Numbered from the stretch's first letter, positions 33,484-45,500 are shown. The stretch is DNA of 64,000 nucleotides from Flaveria trinervia (GCA_025506515.1 CM046442.1:10057154-10121153); one strand, 5' to 3'. Translations and numbers: made by a program. Notes: generated by a model from the letters alone, not told the origin.

Positions 33484-35473
33484 GGGTGAAGTTTATTTGA
33501 GAACCCTTGATTATTGTAAGAACCCTTTAACCTAATGTATACCATTGATTAAAACATAATTGCATGAGATTATGCCATGTGTCTCACATTTTTTTAATAG
33601 AAAAGGATAACTTAGACATTTTACATTTCAATCAAATAATTTAAATTTAATATGGTGGTGACAAGTGTCACCACCTACCATCTTTTATTTCACCTTATTT
33701 TTTAATTTTTTTTAAAAAGTTTACCTCTTTATTTTTATAACTTTTATAACTTTTTTATAGATTGTTATATTTTTATAATAATTACATCATTAAGTTCGTT
33801 TAATTTTTCTCTTTAATACCAATATAGTCTCGAAAATATTTAAAATTTTTGTTTCGGACGTTACGTGTTACATTACTATAAGTTGTAGATAAATGTATGA
33901 AATAGATGTAATTTCAATGTTACATTCATGTAACACAGTGCAACATACTTGGTTACAATTGTACACCACTGTAAATATGTTTTTACACCCGATATTACAC
34001 CACTATAACTCAAAGTAACACCGTAATTACAACAATCTAACAATCAGATTACATTCAACATGTAACTATACTAATTTAACAAAACTTCAACACTGTAATT
34101 AATCAAAAAATAAAATAAAATAATATATTGTAACAAAAAAACACTATAATTACACCATTGTAACACAATTAAGCCAAAAATAGAAAACTACACCATTGTT
34201 ACACTACTGATCGAAATTACACCATTAATGTTTTAAAAAGTAAACAACACTAGTACAGGGTTACAGTGATGTAACATATTGCATAAACAAAAAAATATCG
34301 ATATGTCAAGAATATAATGATAAAACCTAGTGTATTGACAACAAGAAACCATGAATTAAGAGTTCATGTAACAAAAACATTTAGTTACAGTGTATTACAT
34401 CATGTTTATTTTAATGTAAATTATAATACTTACAGTGAATTACATCATGTTGTACTTACTTACGGTGAACTACATCAAATAAAAATATAAAAATCAACAA
34501 AAATTAAACCAGTATTGTAATGAAATGAAACAAAAGAATGCTACATTATTCAAACCATATTTATAACCATTACCATTATCAATACAAGGTACATTTTCTA
34601 TCTTACCATTAGAATCCAACAATGCATCATAGGTGTTCGATAAAATGTCAAAAAAAATCATACTCCTATCTCCTTAAAAGTTTTCTGTAAAAAAAATGAG
34701 TATAAAATATAAAAAATTGATTTTAATAACCATCGTATAACTTGGATTACAAAATCATAAAAACACTTAAAAAAAGATTTCTAGGGTAAAAAATAAAGAT
34801 GTTACTGTAGAATAAAACATTAAAACCTAACTTGATGGTGGTGATAGATGGGAGGCGTTGGTGGTGACGGTAATGGTGTGCCCGTGGTGTCGGTGGTGCT
34901 GGTGGAACGGAGGTTTTGGTGGCGAATGTAGTTGTGTGCTCATGGCATTAGCGGTGGTGGTGGAAGAAAGGTGTTGATGGCGACGATGGTGGTGAGCACG
35001 TGCTAGAGGTGGGAAGTCTGGTGGTGGAGGTTGACTAGTGGTGATGGTGTGGAGGTCGAGCGGTGGCGGTGGAAGGGAGTTGCGGTAGTGGGGTGGCGGT
35101 GGTCTAGATAGATCTGAGAAAATATGCTACTTTGTAAGAACATAACTTTTATATTTTGGATGAGCAAAAATTTTAAGATCTGAGAAACCAAGATAGAACA
35201 AGAAGATAAAGAAGAAAATATACAAGAAAGAAGTGAAGAGATGATATTGTAGATCTAGATATATCAAATATACAAGAAAGAAAAAAGATGCTACTTTGTA
35301 AGACATGTTGTCTGACATTCAAAAGAAAAATACAAGCTCAAAAGTTACCCAATTGCCCTTCGATTCATCCAAACCATTGATTTGAAATATGCAATATTAA
35401 ATAATAAATCAATGGCTAGTATAGAGTTAATGGGTTCTCACATTTTTAAAGGATTCTCACATGAACCCAATCC
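33484..35473. mobile_element. TA-inserted element with inverted ends (Micron/MULE-like MITE, 2 kb)
   Basis: The left end AGGGTGAAGTTTATTTGAGA (then ACCCTTGATTATTGTAAGAA) matches the reverse complement of the right end, AGGATTGGGTTCATGTGAGA (then ATCCTTTAAAAATGTGAGAA). Both ends abut (TA)n. Elements that target TA microsatellites are known in plants; this family is not one I can name. The interior has degenerate TGTAACA/TTACACC repeats (33880-34480) and a GGTGGTGG-rich segment (34840-35110). No transposase. Confidence 0.65.
34840..35110. repeat. GGTGGT-rich low-complexity segment
   Basis: Repeating GGTGGTGGTG(A/G) with GGTGGAACGG/GGTGGAAGAA variants, about 50-60 bp apart. Similar CCACC-type islands occur at 24935-25400 and 58975-59105. 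It has no credible ORF. Confidence 0.55.
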
Positions 35474-35475
35474 TA

Positions 35476-35530
<55 letters not shown>

Positions 35531-35588
35531 ATATGTGTGTGTGTGCGTGTGTGTGTGTGCGTGTGTGTGTGCGTGTGTGGGTGTGTGT
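35474..35588. repeat. (AT)n(GT)n microsatellite, right arm
   Basis: A long TA run to about 35532, then a (GT)n run with scattered GC and GG interruptions to 35588. It is the inverse complement of the left arm at 33448-33483 but much longer. Confidence 0.9.
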
Positions 35589-35737
35589 GATCATAATAAT
35601 TCCCCAAGATTAATTATAAGTCACAACACTCTGACAAGCAAAATTAATTTGCCACATATAATTTTTCAGACTATTAATAGCTATATTTGACAATGTATCA
35701 CTATGATTGACCTTTATTAGTCACAGTTAACGAATAA

Positions 35738-35996
35738 TAACTAATATGATACCAATGATTCTTAGCCTAACCGGTTAAGGTGAGGTACCCATGACATGTA
35801 AATAAAAAGGGAGGTCATGGGTTCAAGTCTCACTCTTAGCAAAACGCTTAAATTTGAGCTAGGGGTTTTCTCAGTATTGAGTTTTCTTCGAGAGGTGCGG
35901 TCCCGACTGGGAAACGGATAGGTGGGCCCGATTAAGATAACACCTATCATCCGAAGCAGGGTTGTACATTTACCGTTAAAAAATAACTAACATGAT
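35738..35996 (+). mobile_element. SINE copy 2 (35751-35983), tRNA-derived, with 13-bp target duplication
   Basis: The target duplication TAACTAA(T/C)ATGAT is at 35738-35750 and 35984-35996. The A-box-like TAGCCTAACCGGTTAAGG (35763-35780) and B box GGTTCAAGTCT (35820-35830) form an internal Pol III promoter of tRNA type. The tRNA-unrelated body contains TGCGGTCCCGACTGGGAAAC and GGGCCCGATTAAGATAACAC and ends CGTTAAAAAA. No protein is encoded; SINEs use a LINE reverse transcriptase in trans. An ORF that crosses it on the minus strand is a chance frame. Confidence 0.85.
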
Positions 35997-35999
35997 CAT

Positions 36000-36480
36000 G
36001 AATGCCCCTAATTAAATCTCAACAACTTCTATTAACTATAGATGACCATAATTAACCCGAATTAACCTTCAAAGACAATAATTTTTACTTAGGGGTAATT
36101 AACAACAATTAACCAATCAATGACTATAACTAATCCTAATTAAACTTCATTGACTATAAGTTACTTTACCTAAGCACCAATAATCATAATTAACAATTAG
36201 TGACTATAATTGACCCTGTTAGAGCATTAATAGCCCTAAGTAACAATCAAAGACTTAAAGGATCATCAATGTCTCTAACTAACTATATATGCCCTAATTG
36301 ATCATTAATTAATTTAATGCTAGTCTTAAACAACCAATAATATCATAACTAGTTATGAATAGCCCCAAATGAACATCAATGACCCCATTTGTTTATCAGT
36401 AACTCTAATTGATCATTAACGACTATTAAAGATCAAAAACGATCATGATTAACTTTAATTGCCCTAACTAACCATTATTA
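36000..36480. repeat. Degenerate AATTAACC/AATGAC short-unit repeat
   Basis: Recurring TAATTAACC, CAATGACTATAA and TAACCATCAATG-like words with a loose period of about 15-30 bp through roughly 480 bp, inside the CACTA element before its right subterminal zone. Confidence 0.6.
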
Positions 36481-36799
36481 TTTTACTTTTGTTTGTAGTA
36501 TTTAATTTCATCTCATGTTATTGTTCTACATATTTTAATAAATATTTTAGGTATGTGGTATTTATTTAATATCTACACATATCATACATTTTTAAATATA
36601 TGTTCTTTTTTATTTTGCCATATCATAGTCCAAATATGAAATAAGATTTATTTAGTTGATTTAACTACATATAAATCTCTAGATATTATGCGTTGACAAA
36701 ATTACTTTTAATAAATCATACATATGTAGTTAGCTTTTACCGTATGTGTAGATATATAATTTGTCATGTTATTCATTGATTAATAAAATAAATAGTTTT

Positions 36800-37370
36800 T
36801 CTACGACTGTTTTTGTGACCAACTTAGAATTTAGTTCATCATTTTATAATTAATTAAATTAACAACTGTATTTGTGACCAAAACAAATTTACTCACTATA
36901 TTTACCACCATTTTGTAGCTGGATAAAACTTGGTCGCTATTTTTGAGACCCATTCTATTCCGGTAATTTTGCGACCGATTATGTTTTGGCCGCTAATTTT
37001 AAGTCTTATTTGGCTTTATTTGTTAATTTTACAACCAAGTTCGTTTTGGTCGGTAATTTTGCGACCAATTGAATTTGGTTGCTATACAGTTGCTAATTTT
37101 GCGATCGTTTTTTACGGTGGCTATATTTACCACCATTTTGCGACTGAATAAAACACCGTCGATATTTTTGCAACCAATTATGTTTTAGTCGTTAATTTTG
37201 TGATCGATTTTGTTTTGGTCGTTGATATTACAACAATTTGGCTTTGGTCACTAATTAAACGACCAAGTTGGTTTTAGTCGGTAATTTTGTGACCATGTGA
37301 TTTTGGTCGCTATATAGTCGCTAATTTTGTGACTGTTTTTGACGGTCGTAAATTTTGGTATTTTTGATAT
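36800..37370. repeat. CACTA right subterminal repeats
   Basis: Dense variants of TTTTGCGACC and GGTCG(C/G)TAATTTTG, the mirror of the left zone, running into the terminal TATTTTTGTAGTAGTG. Confidence 0.85.
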
Positions 37371-37386
37371 TTTTGTAGTAGTGATA

Positions 37387-37856
37387 TTTAGGTTATTATT
37401 AACATTATTGTAAATTCAAGCATATGCAACTTTATCATAGTTAGTTATATCATCTGCATTTACTACCCAAAGATTCATCATGGTCTTTATCCTTCATCTT
37501 TATATGTTTCTAGTAAGTTTGCTTATTATCCTTTCAATTTGCCGACCCTTTGTGTTCCCAAGTTCATTTTAGATGAGAATATTGGCGGTAATTTCTAACC
37601 CGATTCACATGCGAGTACAGTTCACGGATTTAAGTTGAATAGGCGGTCAAGTTAGATTTAATTCCTATAATTTAGTAATTAGTATAGTAATCGAGTAAGA
37701 CTTTACCAAGTTTGTTAAATCTTAAAGTTTAGCAATTCTAACTGTAATCAAATAGGTTTAGTTTTTTTACCTATAAATACATAGCACTAAGTTTTTGGAG
37801 TAATTTTTTCTTGGTTATAATAAATCATTTGAAAGTTAGTTAAATGCTCCTGTTTT
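37387..37856. other. AT-rich spacer between CACTA and the next MITE
   Basis: No gene or repeat seen. Confidence 0.5.
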
Positions 37857-37864
37857 GCTACGAT

Positions 37865-38479
37865 TAGGGATGCGAACGAACTGAACATTCAGCGAACAGT
37901 TCGTGAACCGTTCGGCGGAAAGTTCATTTATATTCGTTTGTTTAGTAAATAAACGAACACGAACAATAAAATTCCGTTCGTTTAGTTAAACGAACGAACA
38001 TGAACACAAGCCGTGATCGTTCATTTATGTTCGTGAATGTTCAATAATATGCTTGTTAATTTCGTTCGTTTTTATGTTCGTGTTAGTTATTTTTATGACT
38101 ATTATATTAAGTATTTTTTATATTTATGTTAACTACTTATTTATTTTTTAGTGATTTTTTGTAATTTTTGTAATAAAAATGTAAATTTTATTCTAAAATA
38201 AATCTATAATCATTTGTATTCGTTTGTGTTTATAAGTTTTATTTTGTTCGTCATGTTAATGAACAGTTGTTATTGTTCGTGTGTTTGTATTTGTCTTTAT
38301 TTGTGTTCGGTAAGTGTTTGTGAACAGTTTATGAATATGTTCATTTTCTTAATGAACGAACACGAACAAAAAATCCCGTTTGGTAAGTTTTCGTAAACAG
38401 TTCATGAACAAGTTCATTTATTACCGAACGAACACAAACAAAGCCTTGTTCGTATTTGTTTGGTTCATTTGCAGCTCTA
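37865..38479. mobile_element. hAT-like MITE with CGAAC/GTTCG repeats
   Basis: The left end TAGGGATGCGAACGAACTGA and right end TTTGGTTCATTTGCAGCTCTA (reverse complement TAGAGCTGCAAATGAACC) are imperfect inverted termini. Flanks GCTACGAT and ACTGCGAT may be a decayed 8-bp duplication (6 of 8). The interior is dominated by ACGAACACGAAC and GTTCGTTT words in both orientations. No transposase; the ORFs within are low complexity. Confidence 0.6.
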
Positions 38480-38487
38480 ACTGCGAT

Positions 38488-41400
38488 TATGAACTTAGAG
38501 AGAAGAGAAGAGAAGGGAAGCGAAGAAAAGAAATAATAGTTGTGTTTGAAAGGCTTTTTTTAGAAGGAAGTAAAAGAAACGTATGAAAATGTGTTCCCAA
38601 GCTCACTTTAGGATGATGGAATAGATGAAAAGGGAAGGGAGATTAAAGGCTAAAGTCAGTCTTTTCAATTGGAAGGAAGTTTGAACAGAAGGAGAAAGAA
38701 GAAAAAAGAAGATGAAGGAAAAACAATAGTTTCTTTTATCTTACATAATATCTTTCTAAGCTTATCAATCATTGCAATTTCACTCTAGAGGCATGTTGTT
38801 GAATGTCAAGATTAATTAAAATGTCATGTGGCCTAGAGCGGTAACGTTAATAGATTTTGTTCAGTCAATATATCCTCTGTAGGATATTGCTACTATTAAT
38901 GCTTCTTTCCCCTTGGGGCTCTTGAAAGCATGTATTCTTATTACACGAATGAAGTATGTATTCAGGTTAAAAGGATAAATGTGTTTTGTTGGCGCTTTAC
39001 TGATCGTTGAACGTAGGACGGTCTCTTGACCCTCACTCACCACTTTCCAAGATCAATCATTTACAGTGTTGTTTGAACAACTTCTCGGGTTTTATCAAGC
39101 GCATGCTTGGAGGTATGTGTTTCTTTCTTTACACGTCATTTCCAAGATCATCATTTCTGGTACCAAATGTGTTGAATTGTTTGTTACCACCATAGACATG
39201 GACATAAATTTGTCAGGAATCTGTAAATTGTTAGTTTTTCTTGGCTTCTGATTATATTATTAGGTTATTTCTATTTTGTTTATTATGCGTCAAACTCTCA
39301 ATAAATGTTGTGAAACCCTTATTAAAAAGGACTTAAAAGTTAAAAGTCTAATGCATTGGGACCAAAGGATTCTCATGGTCACTGCAAATACTTAAAAGTT
39401 AAAAGTCTATACTTGTATGTCAAGTAATTTGAATACTTTATTTCTTTTTTGAACGCTAATACTAGTGATCCGTGCTTCCATCCGACACTGTCATATATTG
39501 ATAAAAAATGGGTAGATATATTGTATTTTATTTTTAACGGGTCAAACTTTTTACTTAGTTAAAATAAAAATGGGTCAATTGGGTGAATTATTAATATAAG
39601 GATTCCTCATATCTTTAACGGCAGTAGGAATATAGTTTATCTACTTGTTAAAAGTGTTTAATTGTGATTATCTTGCATAATTAAGAGCATGGATGTATGC
39701 GTTTTTGGTGGATTTTGATCAATATTGACCTATAGTCAGAATTTTGAAGAGAGTGTTTGTTTGTAACACCAAATTATTCTTGCAGATAATTATAGTTACC
39801 TATAAATATGTTATAACATAAGTTTTTAAGTTAATCCTAGTTGTTGAAATATATAGATATCCAATTCGGTCACAAACATATTTATTATTTTTTGTAGTTC
39901 CAGCAGGAATCAGGATTGTGGATTATAAGCTAATGGGCTGGATATTCGAGCTTGTACAATTTTGCAGATATGGATTTGGGCCTGAGAGACAGTGGCATGG
40001 TTGATATATTCAAGAATTGAGAGTGCTACCATGACCTTTCTTTACACACTCAGACCTCAGTCATCAGATTTCTTTGGTTTTAATTCATACTCTAGTGTTT
40101 AGCCTCTCACCAACCATCATTCTTACAATATCATTTTTCATCGTTATTGGTTTGTGTTGGTGTCTTCCTATCTTCGTATCAGATTGTTATCAGTTTTTCA
40201 TGATATCATCTTCGTCTTTCTTAAGGTTCTCAAATGAGGTTTCATCATATATACGAGTTCACTCGATCTTAACTTTGATCTATTCTTGTTCACCAGATTT
40301 TTGTGTTGATGGTTCAGGTTTTGTCTAATATCTGTAACTACTGATTCGTTGTATTCTGGATTTGTAAATGATTTGGATCTTATTCTCTTGATTTGGGTAG
40401 AAGTAGATCTTAATTTGTGCTTTGTGACGCTAGTAAAAAAATTATAGAATATATATGAAAAATCAATGAGATGATTGTTGTCTAAATTGACATAATTTGT
40501 CCACCAAATGTGGACTATCACATAAGTATTTCAAGGTTTTGGACAAACGAGTCGAATTGCAAAACTAAAGTGAAAACACATTTCATTATGCAAATATACA
40601 CTTGACATCCCAAGCTTACATTTTTTATATATAATCGGGATTATTACTACTTATATGGATTGAATTCCTCTATGAAAAAGTTGGTGTAATAAGGATATAA
40701 TTGTTACATAAGTGTGCAAAATCAATTTTTTTATAATTGATTGTTTTTATAATCACACCGGTAATCAACTACACTAGGTTCATTCAATTGTTTACAACTG
40801 GTTGATTATGTGGTGATTTAACTCTAATCAGATAAACTAGGTTCATCAAATTGTTTATAGTTTAATGTTTTATAACCAAATCGATGATTGAACTGTAATA
40901 GGTAACCAAGTTCATCAAATTGTTTATAAATGGTGATTGAATTGTAATCATGTACTCTAGTTAACCCCGATCGATTGAAAATTAAATTATAAACTCTTAA
41001 CACTTGATCGAATGAAGAACATAATGAAGATCGAATAACCATCAAGGGTTCTGAATTTAATGAAATACAATTAAGAATCTAAATGGTTGAAAAAGTATGG
41101 TATTTCGTAGGTACCAAACCGAACCTACGGTGTTTGTGGTTCTTAGTCCGGTTATGAAAACATCACTAGCTAAAACCATGTTTCGCATCTAGTGAATTAA
41201 GATTATGAATGTTTCAGTTTTAAATGCTCAAATTCAGACAATTTAGTCCGCTAATGCGTACATATGTAAATAAATTCTTAGGGCAAATCAATAATCATCC
41301 ACATTTTACCAAAAAATTAAAATAATTTCTTACTGTTAGAGTTGGGTTTTCATCTAAATTTTCATCTTCCAACACATCACGACTATCGCGCTTTAATAGG

Positions 41401-41699
41401 CGTGTCTTAGTAAATAGCCATATTTTCACTTTTATTGACTTATGAGTCTAATATTTCACAACACAACTAATAAATACACCCCAATATAAAACAATTTGGA
41501 AATATGCTTTTATTAAATGACACTAAGTTACTTATTACTTTTATTTTAGTTGGTATGTTATTGGGTTTTAAGATTTTAATTAGTTATTGGTTCCTTTTAA
41601 ACATATAATTAGTAATACACTTCTACTTTTGGGACAATTTTTTTCTGAACAAAATAGTATGTTATAAAAAACAAACTAACAACGAGATAGGGTCACACA
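38488..41699. other. Spacer without convincing gene
   Basis: A purine-rich stretch (38495-38720), AT-rich DNA and one small degenerate tandem array (40773-40960). ORFs here are under 110 codons, conflict on opposite strands and show no motif. A short stretch at 38965-39010 reads INVFCWRFTDR, faintly like the C-terminal zf-RVT region of plant LINEs, but it is too short to call. Confidence 0.5.
40773..40960. repeat. Three degenerate 63-70-bp tandem units
   Basis: ACTAGGTTCAT(T)CAA(A)TTGTTTA begins units at 40773 and 40836; CCAAGTTCATCAAATTGTTTA begins one at 40906. Each is followed by a GTGATTTAACTCTAATC-like tail. Confidence 0.7.
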
Positions 41700-41704
41700 A
41701 TTAC

Positions 41705-42483
41705 TGCAGGATCGTTTAAGGGTTGAACACAACAACACAATGAGGAGATTATCTAAACTCTAATCAAACAGTAAACTGGGTTAACAAAAGTGATACAAAG
41801 AACACAAGTAAAGCAAGAGACAGAACAGGAGAATATGGTTTTTCAAGGATGCAGTTATTGCTTTCTCAAGTTCTTTTACAAGTGTTACAAAGTATGTTAA
41901 AGATACAAGAAACTTGAAATACTTATACTACAACCTACAGCCGGCTATACTATGAAAGCCAGCTGGATACAATTGACTAGACACTAACAAAATCAATTGT
42001 AGAATCAAAAGGCATATCTGCCTTTTGACCTTGTGACTATGACATGCCATAGCTCACATCCTTATACATTACAAAAAGGATAAAGTACATAAAGTGGAAA
42101 GTTTCAGACTCAAGACCTCAATGTACAGTTACCAAAAGCATGGACCTTTTCACCAACTCTTGTAAGTTGGTGACTTATCAGAGATGCAGCGGAAAAGGTG
42201 CTTTATGGAACAGTACATCAGATAAAGCATGTGTACTAAAAGTCTTCGGAAGAAATCTGTCTTCATAGGGTGAAGCTTCGGAAGACTTTGTCTCTTGAAG
42301 CTTCGGAAGACTTCATGTTTGGCTTCGGAAGATATTGGTCTTGGCTTCGGAAGATTTTACACTTAGAATGTTTTCTAATGTATTGTGTAAAACTTCCGAA
42401 GCATTCTTCACTTCAGTACTTAGTGCATGTTGCTGAGACACTTTGGATGTTTTGGGTTGCATCAGACTTAAGGAATCCTTACA
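41705..42483 (-). repeat. Element C 3' LTR (left)
   Basis: 779 bp, TGCAGGATCGTTTAAGG...GGAATCCTTACA. It carries six CTTCGGAAG/CTTCCGAAG 9-mers at 42244, 42276, 42301, 42323, 42345 and 42393. Confidence 0.95.
42240..42405. promoter_or_regulatory. CTTCGGAAG motif cluster in the C LTR (candidate U3 enhancer)
   Basis: Five CTTCGGAAG and one CTTCCGAAG, several about 22-25 bp apart, in the part of the LTR that is U3 on the minus strand. Two are extended to TGAAGCTTCGGAAG, which contains GAAnnTTC. The same cluster recurs in the right LTR (about 53897-54060) and the shared LTR at 61758-61920. Regulatory function is inferred from position and repetition only. Confidence 0.5.
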
Positions 42484-42497
42484 AACTCCCCCTAGGC
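42484..42497 (-). promoter_or_regulatory. Polypurine tract of element C
   Basis: The minus strand reads CCTAGGGGGAGTTT immediately before the LTR start TGTAAGGATT. Confidence 0.85.
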
Positions 42498-42525
42498 TGA
42501 TGCTACCAAAACACTTAGAAGATCT

Positions 42526-45500
42526 TCAGATGTTGGTAGTCTTCAGTACAATCAAGACCATTCCTTTCTTCATTTGGTGGTCAGGATCATCAAGACTCTC
42601 ATAGTATCTTCTCATTTCAAAGAGATCATGCAGAGGTAAGTTGATTATGTCTTGCCAGGAGTAGACATTCTCAACACCTTGATCTCTGACAACATGCCAT
42701 CTTTCTGGATTGGTAGAATAAGTCCAGGACAAGATAGGTGTCTCAGTTGCTAGAGGAGCCACTTGCATAGGAGTTGATTGGGTTGCCTCATCATGCACTT
42801 CCTCAGGTTGATCTGATTCAGCCTGGGGTGTAGAGGTAGATGACTTTGGCTTCTTCTTTTTAGTCTTTGGTTTAGAAGCCATTTTCTTCTTCCTCTTTAA
42901 TGTCTTTAACTGAGAAGACTGGTCTGCAGCACCATGTTGATCATCAGTGTCTTTCTCAGTTGGGTGTTCCTCCCTCACAGGTTCAGAAGGAGAGGGAGTT
43001 TGACCCTGTCTTGGATCAGAAGATGAAGTTTGCTGAGGCTCAGCTGGAGGTTCTGGTTCAGGTGTCTCTGGTTGTTCAAACTTGACCTCCACTTCAGGTG
43101 GGACTTGACTTGGAAGAGAGTGCAAGTCAATCAATTCACCACTTTTAATCTTCTGCTTGATCACCCTTATATGCTCATCCATTGTAGATAGAGACATGGG
43201 ACCAAGTCTCCTTCCGGAGAATCCATATGACTTCAAGAAGCTCATCATTCTTTGTCTGTCAGCAGACTTCTTTGCATTCTTTTGAATGATGGCTCTTGAC
43301 TTTGCAGCTTCTTCCCTTAGCTTCCTTTTGGTTGTTTTTCTTTCTTTGACTAGCTCAAGCTCAAGTTGCTTTAAGTACTCGAACTCAATGAAGTCATAGG
43401 ACAGGGGAAGAAGTGCATTTGCCTGATAGAAGCCTGTGGCACTCAGGTAGTTTATCATTTTGATTCTATCCTCTTCTTTATCTACCTGAGGTTCTTGTGG
43501 AGCCACATCTTCCTGTGCAGGACTTTCTTGAACTGGAGAGAGAGTGGGAGTATGCTTGTAAAGTCTTTTCTGTCTCTTCTCCTCTTTGAATTGGAGAAGT
43601 AACCTTGCATCTTCTTTCTCCTTTATCTCTCTTGACACTTCCATGTCAGCCAGTTCATTCAACTCTTCTAAGGGGAGGGAGATGATTTCATCAACATCAT
43701 AGTTCCTGGTCTGTAAATAGGTAATCCTGACTGCCCTTAACTCATCATCTTTAGTATTTGGTCTGGGGGCAGCCCTGATTGCAGCTTGCATGAATTTAGA
43801 TGACCCAGAAGAACTTTCTCCCCTTAGCCTCCTTTTCCTCTCTCTCTCTTCCTCCTCAATTCCTCAGGAGTCATTATCCTTTTCCCTTTGTCACCAACAG
43901 ACCTTTGTGACTCAGGGTGGATTGAGGCTTGGCCTTCATTGCTTGGTGTAGCTTCCATGCTCTGGCCAGAGAGAGGCTGAGAAACACCTTCACCAGCAGG
44001 TGTCTCAGATGGAGTTTGGACCTCTGCAGCAGTTGTTGATGGTGAGACAAGGGTCTCAGGTTCTGCCACTGGGCCTTCAGCCAAGGTTTCCCCTATGAAA
44101 CTAATCTTAGGGTCCACCTCAACATCCAGTTGACCGATGACATTGCCTGATTGCCTAAGTCTCCTTCTTAGAGAGAACTCTGCAAGGATCCTGTCTTGGA
44201 TTCTTTGAGCCAGCCTGTCAGCTTGTCTAGATTTGCTTGGATTGACAAGTGGCATGTTGACTAAATCCAGTCTTTCATAGAAGCTCAGGCTTTGGAACTG
44301 AAAGACTTCTTGTTGGCCTTGAACTCTGTGAAGTATAAGGGCTCTTCTGTCCTCATCATACCTCCACCTTATGATGTAGTTGCCAGTTCCTTGTGGTGGA
44401 GATGAGACAGCCCTTGGTATACCTTCCTCAAAGAGACTCCTGATGATTGAGTCTATAGAGTCCACATTAATGTGAACTTGAGGAAGTTGCTGAGAATGCA
44501 CAACAGCAAGTGAGGATGGTGAGTCCTCTATGTCCATTCTCTTTGAAGAACTCCCAGGTTCTGTGGTTGTAATAACTTTCTCCCCCTTTTTGGTAGCATC
44601 ACCCACTTGCATAGGTGAGCTGGAGGATAAGTCAATCACTTCCACAGGTTCTTGTGTTCCTGGTTGAGCTCTCCTTAAAGGTCTCCCAGCTAGTTTTTCC
44701 TTTAGATATGAAATCTGAAGTTGCTGATCATTGACCCTGTTTTGTAAGGTAGTCACCTGAGATTCCAAGTGACTAACTTAGAGACTAAATAGGTGCATGT
44801 TTTTGACAATTTCTGCACCTTTAGTCTCAAGTTCCCCTCATCTTCATCAGAAGAATCACTGGGGGATGAGATGATTGGACCAAAGTCCTCTCGCTCACCA
44901 CCAGCTTGAGTTTCTTGGCTGCTGGTTTTCCTCTGGTCACTGGCAGCCTCAGTTGAGATGCCAGAGGGCAGAGTTGCCATGGTTGAGGTCTGAATGATGT
45001 AATCACTTTCAAAAGTGAGAGCCTCTTCCATATGGACATCCGAAACTAGTTCAGAAGTATCCACCTCAGTAATAGGTGACTGATGTGGGATAGACTGAGG
45101 AGAGTCAGAGGTACTCGTCTCTCTTTGAGTAGGGGATGAGAAGAGAGACTCATGGTACACACCGAATCCTAAGTCTTCATCAGTATAGAAGGATAGGTTG
45201 GGAATTGGTTGGTTGAGATCCAAAGGCTGGGGATGGTAGCTGTCCCCTGAAGGTTGTTCACTTGAGTGTTGAGACTCAGAGTGAAAGCTTAAGGCTGTTG
45301 GGCTAGTGAGCTCATCAGTGTGAGCATGAGGAACCTCATCACTGATTCTTGAAACAATGGGAGTGGTCTGCTCCTCAGGAGAAGTGGGAGCTCCAGTATC
45401 CACTTCTTCCTGTATTGGTGAGTATATGGGGGCCTCCACAGACTGAATAGTCTGAGCAGGGGTTCGTTTGGATTTTCTTTGGTAGGTGATGGATATTTGA

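Larger units (their letters stand above)
29532..37383 (-). mobile_element. CACTA (En/Spm) DNA transposon, defective
   Basis: The left end CACTACTACAAAAGTGAG and right end ATATTTTTGTAGTAGTG are matching inverted termini with the diagnostic CACTA start. The trinucleotide ATA flanks both sides (29529-29531 and 37384-37386), the 3-bp duplication of this superfamily. Subterminal zones at both ends are packed with TTGCGACC-like units. The internal gene is a Transposase_24/TNP1-like accessory gene. No TNP2-type DDE transposase was found in 7852 bp, so it probably depends on a relative. Nested inside are two SINEs and an inverted-repeat element. Confidence 0.92.

Noticed and set aside
35738..35996. 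True tRNA gene at the A/B boxes
   Set aside because: The box spacing is about 57 bp, no cloverleaf acceptor stem pairs, and the body is flanked by 13-bp target duplications, so it is a SINE.
38955..39010. Reading INVFCWRFTDR, faintly like the end of a LINE reverse transcriptase
   Set aside because: It is only about a dozen residues with no zinc-ribbon cysteines after it; chance is likely.
40074..40521. ORFs of 84 (+) and 107 (-) codons overlapping on opposite strands
   Set aside because: AT-rich, with no motif, no neighbours and no repeat context.
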